Positions 6,750 through 12,249 of a stretch of DNA of 12,249 nt are shown piece after piece. The notes beneath the pieces are model-generated. The model worked only from the letters and a program-made list of their open reading frames with translations. It was not told where the DNA came from and did no database searches. The stretch is from Chitinophagales bacterium (GTDB lineage Bacteria; Bacteroidota; Bacteroidia; Chitinophagales; JAHDHT01). Made by a program: the position numbers and the translations under genes. The stretch spans positions 21,603 to 33,851 of the forward strand of contig JAHDHT010000013.1 of the NCBI GenBank assembly GCA_020631175.1, given 5' to 3'. Every line of letters begins with the position of its first letter. Position 1 is the stretch's first letter.

Positions 6750-9257
6750 TTAAAACGTATCCGGCATTTTTCTCTTTTTAGAAGCCAGATTTTTAAATGC
6801 TAAGTAATCAACAAAATAAACAACTTTCAAACTTACATTGTTGTTAGAAGCAGCTTCATTAATCGTCTTATTGAAATTACGCACATAGGTATGTTCTCTT
6901 TCTTCATCACTTTGGAAAATAAAATTCTTCCAAACAAAACTCATTTCACTACCCGGTAAGAATAACCATCTATAAACTAAATCTATTGTAAAGAAATTAA
7001 CTGAGTTATCGTAATTACTATCGATATCATACCTTGGCGAAGTAGATCCGTCTTCATTTAAAGTTCTGAATTCATATGGCAAAACTTTTCTCCAATAATG
7101 TCTCATTCTAAAATCAAGTGCCATAGTACTGGTGAAAATATAAGAGGCTTCCGAAGTATTAATTACGGTAAATACTTCTCTTCTTGCAAATAAAGGATCA
7201 TCATCTTCTAACACATCTGTAAAACCAATTTCATCAAAGTAATCATCAATATACTCGTGTGATAAAAGTAATTTATCATTTACTCTGAAAATTGGCTTAA
7301 ACCAAAAGTCATAGGTGTATTCATCTGTAAATGGTCTTCTATAAACTCCTGCACCTCCATCCAATGCAAAACGCTTTCTGTAATCTGAAGAAAACCAATA
7401 ATTAAACCATCCGCCCGGATATGTTTTAAATACTCTTCCATCCACCCGTGGTTCAAAAAAATCATTTCCTTCAACTGGAGATAAACCGTAATTAATCCCC
7501 ATTGACAAAAATTTATCAGTTGATAATCCATTACTTCCCCAAATACTAAAACCGGTAAATTCATTTGGATTATATAACTGATTGTAATTAAATCCCCAGT
7601 TATTCCACATTCCGTTTATTTTCCAGAATGGTTCGTTGATATTATAATTTATCCAACCTGAAGTATTTCGCTCATTGTTATTTCTCAGAAAACCAAGATC
7701 ATTAGGGTTATAAGTATCAGTTTCAACATAATGACCAATTCCACCTTGTAATTTACCGCTGGTTTTCTTTAATACAATGTTATAACTCGATCCTGTAATT
7801 ATATCATCAAATTTTTCGTGATTAGAATTAAACAATTGAGAATGTTTGTAAAAACCTGAAATTGCATATGTTCTCTTTTTGTTATTCAATTCTGTAATAA
7901 TAGCTGTAACATTAGCATCACGATATCGTCCGTTACGGATAACGTTTGTATTGGTTAAACTTACATAAGAGTTGTTCGCCAGCGGTTTATCCATCACCAC
8001 TACATTGTAATTCGTTAATGGATTCGTTAAAACGGTTCTTTCTGATCCTGTTTCTTCATTTAATACTGTTGCATTTGTCGCGGCCGTAACTGCATTAAAG
8101 AAGCCGAGACCTGAACCGTTTGTTGTTCTTCCCGAAATCTTTGTTGCATTTAACAATTGTGTTGCAATTGGATTACTTGTAATTATTTCACTGTCACTTA
8201 ATCCATCTTCAACATCCCAATATAAAAGAGGTCGACCACCTACCCTTCTTGAATAAAAAATATTTCCCCTCGAAAATAAATCCGTTCCTTCCAGAAAGAA
8301 ACTTCTATTTTCATCAAAGAAAACTTCAAAGGGAGATAAATTCAAAACCTGATCGTCTGATTGTACCTGTCCGAAATCAGGTATCAATGTCATATCTAAT
8401 GTAAAACTTTCATTAATACCGTATTTAATATCTGCACCACCTCTTATAAATGTACTTGAACTGCGTGTCCCTTCCGGTTTGTCGTTTAAATAATCAATAC
8501 CTGCAGAGATATACGGTGTAAGAGATAATCGAATTGGCGGGTCTAAATCTTTTAGTCCTTCCAGTTTACCCCACTGATTCACAAAACCCTGTCCATTCAG
8601 ATCAAATCTTTGCCAACTCGAACGCTCACGGTCGCGTCTGAAGTTTCTCCAGAAATTAATCCCCCAGGTCTGAATATCTTTTTTAGGAAATCGAATTGAG
8701 TAGTACGGTATCTTCATTTCGCAATACCATCCATCTTCTGTAACCTGAGTACTGCTGAACCAAATGCCATTCCATAACCAATTCTCACCTTCACTCGGCG
8801 AATAACGTGCATCTGATTGTATATCACTAACAGACAAGCAAAAACTATAACCATTTTGACCGTCATCATAAGTGTCAAGAAATAAACACAGATAATCCGC
8901 ATTAGCCCCGATTGCATCCCGATATCCTAACTGCTGAGGAATCATCTCAGGGTTTTCATCCTTCATAAAAGCTGCCAGATATAAAGCATCATCCGTATAG
9001 GCCACTTTTACATAGGTCTTATACTTTGGTATGGTATCCGGATTCGGTTCAAAAGCAGTAAAATCGCTGGCGGCCTCAATTGTACTCCACACCGGATCAG
9101 ACCAATCTCCGTCAATAACAGGCGGGTTTGTAATTTTTACAGCCTGAATTCTCTTTGTAGGATATTCTTGTTCAGCTTCTACGTCATTTTGTGCAGAAGA
9201 ACTTAAACAGCAAAAGAACAGGCAAAGTGCAATTGCAAGGGCGTTGTACATACTCAT
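6750..9257 (-). CDS. CBM9-like / DUF5916 outer-membrane protein
   Basis: An 835-residue exported protein. A signal peptide covers 1-23 (cleavage probably after SSSAQ). Residues about 45-240 form a carbohydrate-binding family 9-like (PF06452-type) domain: NPPVIDGDWSDPVW (44-57), DALYLAAFMKD (90-100), YDDGQNGYSF (130-139) and IPYYSIRFP (183-191). From about 244 to the end is DUF5916, with SLTPYISAG, LDMTLIPDFGQVQSDD and FFLEGTDLF motifs followed by a long series of alternating aromatic strands ending in Phe, as in an outer-membrane beta-barrel. Family members are common in Bacteroidota and sometimes lie near polysaccharide or hydrolase genes, but their job is not known; there are no such neighbours here. 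The ATG at 9257 is used; ATG two codons later is equally possible. It is a separate unit downstream of the terminator at 9361-9390. Confidence 0.92.
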   Translation of the reverse strand: MSMYNALAIALCLFFCCLSSSAQNDVEAEQEYPTKRIQAVKITNPPVIDGDWSDPVWSTIEAASDFTAFEPNPDTIPKYKTYVKVAYTDDALYLAAFMKDENPEMIPQQLGYRDAIGANADYLCLFLDTYDDGQNGYSFCLSVSDIQSDARYSPSEGENWLWNGIWFSSTQVTEDGWYCEMKIPYYSIRFPKKDIQTWGINFWRNFRRDRERSSWQRFDLNGQGFVNQWGKLEGLKDLDPPIRLSLTPYISAGIDYLNDKPEGTRSSSTFIRGGADIKYGINESFTLDMTLIPDFGQVQSDDQVLNLSPFEVFFDENRSFFLEGTDLFSRGNIFYSRRVGGRPLLYWDVEDGLSDSEIITSNPIATQLLNATKISGRTTNGSGLGFFNAVTAATNATVLNEETGSERTVLTNPLTNYNVVVMDKPLANNSYVSLTNTNVIRNGRYRDANVTAIITELNNKKRTYAISGFYKHSQLFNSNHEKFDDIITGSSYNIVLKKTSGKLQGGIGHYVETDTYNPNDLGFLRNNNERNTSGWINYNINEPFWKINGMWNNWGFNYNQLYNPNEFTGFSIWGSNGLSTDKFLSMGINYGLSPVEGNDFFEPRVDGRVFKTYPGGWFNYWFSSDYRKRFALDGGAGVYRRPFTDEYTYDFWFKPIFRVNDKLLLSHEYIDDYFDEIGFTDVLEDDDPLFARREVFTVINTSEASYIFTSTMALDFRMRHYWRKVLPYEFRTLNEDGSTSPRYDIDSNYDNSVNFFTIDLVYRWLFLPGSEMSFVWKNFIFQSDEEREHTYVRNFNKTINEAASNNNVSLKVVYFVDYLAFKNLASKKRKMPDTF

Positions 9258-9360
9258 AACAGTGGTTTAGACCGAAACTCTTTGCAGCAACACATTGATA
9301 ATCAAATTAGTTCTGCAAAATCTTCCGGAAATAAAGGAACAACTAAAAAGACAGTGAACA
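9258..9360 (-). promoter_or_regulatory. Leader/promoter region of the DUF5916 gene (no clear element)
   Basis: This stretch lies between the terminator of the sigma/barrel operon and the DUF5916 start. A promoter is required here because the terminator separates the units. The best partial match on the minus strand is CTAATTTGATTATC near 9301-9312, one base short of TAnnTTTG and without a -33 TTTG. A TTCCGGAA palindrome sits at 9323-9330. No riboswitch-like structure is evident. Confidence 0.3.
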
Positions 9361-9390
9361 AAAAAAAGGGATGCATCTTGCACCCCTTTT
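9361..9390 (-). terminator. Intrinsic terminator of the sigma/barrel operon
   Basis: Read on the minus strand, AAAAGGGGTGCA pairs with TGCATCCCTTTT around an AGA loop, giving a 12-base-pair stem with one G-U wobble, followed by a run of seven T. On the plus strand the same wobble becomes an A-C mismatch, so the hairpin is built for minus-strand RNA. It begins about 28 bases after the stop of the barrel gene (9419). Confidence 0.85.
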
Positions 9391-9418
9391 AAAATATCTT
9401 AACATTTAAATCTTAATT

Positions 9419-10852
9419 CTAAAATCTATAGTTCAATGCACCGGTTAATCCAACTGTAAAGTTATTGGTCTTATCACTCGTTCCACCATTTAATAATCCG
9501 GCTAAAGCTTGTGCATCAGACGAATAAGTGCTTCTTGCTCCAAAGCTGAAAAAGTAATGATTAGTTAAGTGCATATCGTAATCTAAACCAACAACAATAC
9601 CCAGATCATTTACATGATTTAAACTTGATAAAGGAACGATATTCTCGTCAACATTAGAGTTTAATGATTGAAGTCTGCTGTATTGTAGACCAAAAACATA
9701 ATTCAATACCATCGGCTTTCTTGTTAGCGGTGACATTTGTTGCCATTTGTATTTAAACAATACCGGAACATGTATATACTTAAGACTTACACGGCTCTCT
9801 TTCAGTTGCTGATCTACGATATAACTGAATTTTTGATTGTGATGAGCATTTAAAAGGTAGTTTACTTCCACCCCGTATTTCTTACCAAAATCATATCCTA
9901 ATCTTACCCCTGAATGTGTTCCGTAATCCATTACGTATCCTACATTTTTAAGGTCATTAGAAGTATTAGAGTTATTGTTTAATATCCAGGTATTATTAAC
10001 AGCAGCAGTAGCTCCAACATGTAAACCTCTTACATCTGTAAAATTCTGTTGTAAAATGTTATCTACCATTTCGCGGTTAGATAAACCTGCTTTTTGTAAT
10101 TGAGGCATTCTTCCGTCGAATGCATTTAAGATAGTTGTAGTATTCGGAAGCTTATTGATAATATCTGAATTAAAACGTTCAGATGATTTACCTCTTAATG
10201 CAGATAAGATATCTACTAAAGTAGCTTCATCGATATTTGCCAAATCTTCAGGCTGATCTACATTAGCAGCTGTAAGTACTTCGGCAATAATTCTATCACG
10301 CATATCCGCCTCATTATTTTGGCGATTGTCGTTTCTAATTTCGTTTAGAGCAGCTAACATCTGCTGAGAAGCATTGTTAGCAGCACTTTCTTGTCTGATG
10401 TCTTCAATTGAAGTTTTCAAATCATTGATTTGAGCTAAAAGAGCATCAATCAGTATCTGATCCATTGCGCTTTCAACAGGAGAAACTGTTGGTTGTGGAG
10501 CAGCTACATATTGTACTGTTTCTTTTACAACAGGAACTTCTCGAACAATTGTCTGAGGTGCCTGATTGTAAATGAATTCTGCGTATTTGTCCAGATATAA
10601 ATTCTGATCTGAAGCTAATTGCTGGGATTTGCCGTTCATGCTACCCAAAGCGAATAACAAACCTAATGCTCCAAAACTGATAAGCATAAGGGCCGCAATT
10701 CCCGCAATACGATATTTCATCATCGGTCTGGATTCATCGTTTCCGAGCTGGGATTCTATCATTTCCCAGTTATGAGCCCCCGGAAAGGTCTCCAGATCGC
10801 GAAGTTTATCGCGCAGAATCTGATCTAATTTGTTGTCGTCTTTATTTTGCAT
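9419..10852 (-). CDS. Single-pass membrane protein with C-terminal outer-membrane beta-barrel (putative anti-sigma/OMP fusion)
   Basis: A 477-residue protein in four parts. (a) Residues 1-45 are charged and cytoplasmic in character, with the pattern LDQILRDKLRDLETFPGAHNW..I..L typical of Bacteroidota proteins encoded next to ECF sigma factors. (b) One hydrophobic helix lies at about 46-69. (c) Residues 75-270 are a Pro/Gln linker (97-126) and an Ala/Gln/Asn-rich helical, probably coiled-coil, region (128-200). (d) Residues about 275-477 resemble a PorT/OMP_b-brl_2 barrel: GLHVGATAAVNNTW (277-289), GVRLGYDFG (315-323), SLKYIHVPVLFKYKW (356-370) and a C-terminal ALNYRF with terminal Phe. There is no cleavable signal peptide. 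The ATG lies inside the end of the sigma gene (11-base overlap), implying coupled translation. An anti-sigma or sensor role is inference; the domain order itself is seen in the sequence. Confidence 0.85.
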   Translation of the reverse strand: MQNKDDNKLDQILRDKLRDLETFPGAHNWEMIESQLGNDESRPMMKYRIAGIAALMLISFGALGLLFALGSMNGKSQQLASDQNLYLDKYAEFIYNQAPQTIVREVPVVKETVQYVAAPQPTVSPVESAMDQILIDALLAQINDLKTSIEDIRQESAANNASQQMLAALNEIRNDNRQNNEADMRDRIIAEVLTAANVDQPEDLANIDEATLVDILSALRGKSSERFNSDIINKLPNTTTILNAFDGRMPQLQKAGLSNREMVDNILQQNFTDVRGLHVGATAAVNNTWILNNNSNTSNDLKNVGYVMDYGTHSGVRLGYDFGKKYGVEVNYLLNAHHNQKFSYIVDQQLKESRVSLKYIHVPVLFKYKWQQMSPLTRKPMVLNYVFGLQYSRLQSLNSNVDENIVPLSSLNHVNDLGIVVGLDYDMHLTNHYFFSFGARSTYSSDAQALAGLLNGGTSDKTNNFTVGLTGALNYRF

Positions 10853-11414
10853 ACACTTTATAACTCGTTGAGAGTTCTTTAACCATTCCTTGTAATAGGT
10901 ATCTTGCGCGTGCTAATTGGCTTTTTGATGTCCCTTCAGAAATATTCAGCATTTTAGCTATTTCTTTATGAGGATAACCTTCAACTACGTAAAGGTTAAA
11001 TACGGTTCGGTACCCCGGAGAGAGTTGATTCACCATCTTCATAATCATTTCGGCTTCCAGATGCTCGACTGTTCGATCATTAACGATTTCTCGTTCTGTA
11101 TTTCCAACATCGAGTATCGGATACATAGAAACATTCTTCCGATAGTGTTCAATTGCTGTATTAACAATAATTCTTCTCAGCCATCCTTCAAAAGAACCTT
11201 CGAATCTGAATTTCTTGAGATTTTTAAACGCTTTCACGAATCCATCCTGCAAAATATCTTCAGCACTATGAAAGTCTGAAGCATAACGCAGACAGATGGA
11301 AAACATTTTCCCAGAAAAACGCTCGTAAAGCTCTCTTTGAGCTGAGCTGCTACCCTTGATACAGCGCTTTACCAAGTTGTAGTCTCTTTCCGTTTGAGTA
11401 ATACCTTTTGCCAT
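10842..11414 (-). CDS. ECF-type RNA polymerase sigma-70 factor
   Basis: A 190-residue sigma factor with region 2 at about 23-93 (LYERFSGKMFSICLRY.., SAEDILQDGFVKAF, EGWLRRIIVNTAIEHYRK) and region 4 at about 124-178 (LSPGYRTVFNLYVVEGYPHKEIAKMLNISEGTSKSQLARARYLL, a helix-turn-helix). Regions 1 and 3 are absent, as in the extracytoplasmic-function class. It directs core polymerase to a subset of promoters. The ATG at 11414 gives a normal N-terminus. Its stop lies 11 bases inside the following membrane/barrel gene, so the two are coupled, and the partner is the natural candidate for controlling it. It is not a FecI/FecR pair: no FecR or TonB receptor follows. A possible promoter with a 12-base tandem repeat lies upstream at 11470-11491. 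The regulon is unknown. Confidence 0.93.
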   Translation of the reverse strand: MAKGITQTERDYNLVKRCIKGSSSAQRELYERFSGKMFSICLRYASDFHSAEDILQDGFVKAFKNLKKFRFEGSFEGWLRRIIVNTAIEHYRKNVSMYPILDVGNTEREIVNDRTVEHLEAEMIMKMVNQLSPGYRTVFNLYVVEGYPHKEIAKMLNISEGTSKSQLARARYLLQGMVKELSTSYKVYAK

Positions 11415-11469
11415 ATTCTGTTTTTAAGACGTTGACCTGTGAACAATGGTTGCGTGGTATGCACTTATT

Positions 11470-11491
11470 TACTACCAAATATACTACCAAA
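11470..11491 (-). repeat. 12-base-period tandem direct repeat upstream of the sigma gene
   Basis: On the minus strand TTTGGTAGTA occurs twice, at 11491-11482 and 11479-11470, separated by TA, giving a period of 12 bases. It lies 56-77 bases before the sigma start codon and just after the rdgB stop. The period is slightly more than one helical turn, so a dimeric or tandem regulator could read both copies on nearly the same face. It overlaps the candidate -7 element. Confidence 0.75.
11476..11483 (-). promoter_or_regulatory. Candidate -7 promoter element for the sigma/barrel operon
   Basis: TATATTTG on the minus strand matches TAnnTTTG exactly, in the only intergenic gap of the block (11415-11493). 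The predicted start would be near 11472, leaving a leader of about 57 bases. No -33 TTTG is present at normal spacing, which may fit an activator- or alternative-sigma-dependent promoter. Read-through from rdgB is also possible. Confidence 0.45.
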
Positions 11492-11493
11492 GT

Positions 11494-12072
11494 TTAAATT
11501 TTTGTTAAAAAATCTACTAATTGATTGATAGCCAGTCCTCTATGAGAAATATTATTTTTTTCTTCAATTGATAATTCTGCGAAAGTTTTTTGGAGTGGAG
11601 CATAGAAAAACAGAGGATCATAGCCAAATCCGTCCTCACCTCTCCTTTCAGTCAGTATCTGACCTTCCACTTTACCTTCAAAATAGTACTTTTTTCCATC
11701 CAGAATAAGCGCTATAACTGTTCTAAACCTTGCTTTGCGATCATTTTTGCCTTCTAATTCATTCAACAACTTAGTCATGTTGTCCTGAGCTGATTTTTGT
11801 GGTCCTGCATATCGGGCAGATAAGACACCTGGAGCATTATCCAGTGCTTGAACCTCCAAACCTGTATCTTCTCCAAAACAATCCAATCCAAAGCGATCAA
11901 ATATCGTTTGCGCTTTAGTCATGGCATTTTCTTCCAAAGTAGCATATGGCTCCGGAATATCTTCATTAAAACCAATATCTGCCAGGCTTTTGATTTCATA
12001 CATGCCATTGGTCATTTTTCGTATTTCCCTGACTTTATGCTGGTTCTGACTTGCTATTATGAGACTTTTCAT
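11494..12072 (-). CDS. rdgB: RdgB/HAM1 family non-canonical purine NTP pyrophosphatase
   Basis: A 192-residue protein of typical length. It hydrolyses dITP, XTP and ITP to monophosphates, clearing deaminated purines from the cytoplasmic nucleotide pool. Motifs: ASQNQHKVREI (7-17) for substrate binding, TLEENA (45-50), GEDTGLEVQAL (67-77) with the catalytic Glu/Asp, GVLSARYAG (82-90), GFGYDPLF (148-155) and SHRGLA (176-181). The ATG at 12072 is chosen over an in-frame upstream start at 12099 because the family begins with a short strand before the SxNxxK motif and because this ATG overlaps the stop of the preceding gene as ATGA. It is thus the downstream partner of an unknown gene, and is followed after 79 bases by the sigma gene. 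Confidence 0.95.
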   Translation of the reverse strand: MKSLIIASQNQHKVREIRKMTNGMYEIKSLADIGFNEDIPEPYATLEENAMTKAQTIFDRFGLDCFGEDTGLEVQALDNAPGVLSARYAGPQKSAQDNMTKLLNELEGKNDRKARFRTVIALILDGKKYYFEGKVEGQILTERRGEDGFGYDPLFFYAPLQKTFAELSIEEKNNISHRGLAINQLVDFLTKI

Positions 12073-12249
12073 TTGAAATAATCTTTTACGGTATTCCACA
12101 ATAACGTTTTCTTGCTTTTATCTGCTCGGATGGATTTGACCTCCGGAAAAAAAGTAATACCTGAGTTATTGATCTGATAATGATAATGATAGCCCAAATC
12201 AGCAAATAAATTGATAGATCTTGGATGGATGCCAAAAACGAAAAGCTCT
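12069..12249 (-). CDS. C-terminal fragment of an unrecognised protein (5' partial)
   Basis: From 12248 downward one frame is open to the TGA at 12071-12069, giving about 59 residues that begin ELFVFGIHPRSINLFADLG, continue through a His/Tyr-rich YHYHYQ segment and GITFFPEVKSI, and end KKTLLWNTVKDYFK. The start lies beyond the right edge. The TGA overlaps the rdgB ATG (ATGA), the usual sign of a coupled operon, and the peptide looks like real protein with strand and helix character. I do not recognise the family and assign no function. The other two minus-strand frames close within this stretch or give no coherent peptide. Confidence 0.7.
   Translation of the reverse strand, partial: ELFVFGIHPRSINLFADLGYHYHYQINNSGITFFPEVKSIRADKSKKTLLWNTVKDYFK

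Noticed and set aside
7280..7564. Minus-strand ORF in another frame within the DUF5916 gene
   Set aside because: Overlaps fully a well-supported frame; no domain or signal recognised. The same holds for 8714-8917.
9323..9330. TTCCGGAA palindrome upstream of the DUF5916 gene as an operator
   Set aside because: A single 8-base palindrome with no second copy or known regulator match.
10968..11279. Plus-strand ORF opposite the sigma gene
   Set aside because: Antisense shadow of sigma regions 2 and 4.
11848..12081. Plus-strand ORF opposite rdgB
   Set aside because: Antisense shadow; the rdgB motifs on the other strand are intact.
12073..12099. Longer RdgB start nine codons upstream
   Set aside because: It would overlap the preceding gene by about 30 bases; the ATGA overlap at 12072 fits the family N-terminus better.

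Overview
The window reads as an AT-rich chromosomal segment of a Bacteroidota organism, most likely a free-living Flavobacteriia- or Cytophagia-like lineage. The evidence is an SprB-repeat surface protein with a type IX secretion (T9SS) C-terminal tail, a DUF5916/CBM9-like outer-membrane protein, a DUF1684 secreted protein, an ECF sigma factor followed by a gene with an N-terminal cytoplasmic motif and a C-terminal porin-like barrel, TAnnTTTG-type (-7) promoter elements, and starts that do not depend on strong Shine-Dalgarno sites. I cannot name the species. No mobile elements, CRISPR, tRNA or rRNA are visible, and no stretch over 300 bases lacks a gene.

Layout. (1) Bases 1-2481 (+): the 3' part of a long secreted adhesin-like gene, with at least seven SprB-type repeats in alternating odd/even flavours, two Fn3-like domains and a T9SS sorting tail. 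It is open at the left edge. (2) Bases 5266-2488 (-): a very tight four-gene operon, DUF2520 Rossmann protein > KdsC-like HAD phosphatase > UbiA-family prenyltransferase > Maf nucleotide pyrophosphatase. Junctions are 0, 1 and 0 bases, and two of the starts are TTG. (3) Bases 5333-5929 (+): a LOG-family phosphoribohydrolase, divergent from that operon. (4) Bases 5926-6114 (-): a probable 62-residue orphan gene whose start codon lies one base from that of the divergent DUF1684 secreted protein (6116-6745, +). (5) Bases 6750-9257 (-): a large CBM9-like/DUF5916 outer-membrane protein. (6) Bases 12249-9419 (-): the 3' end of an unrecognised gene, overlapping rdgB by ATGA, then an ECF sigma factor overlapping by 11 bases an unusual protein with a cytoplasmic N-terminus, one transmembrane helix and a beta-barrel. 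This run ends at a clear intrinsic terminator (9361-9390).

How the parts relate. The DUF2520-KdsC-UbiA-Maf cluster joins envelope-lipid and LPS-type chemistry (Kdo-8-P phosphatase, polyprenyl transfer) to nucleotide housecleaning. RdgB in the right-hand block and LOG add two more nucleotide-processing enzymes. The sigma/barrel pair is the most interesting unit: one polypeptide could link the outer membrane to an ECF sigma factor. A 12-base tandem repeat overlaps the likely sigma promoter and could be an operator. Functional linkage between the blocks is inference.
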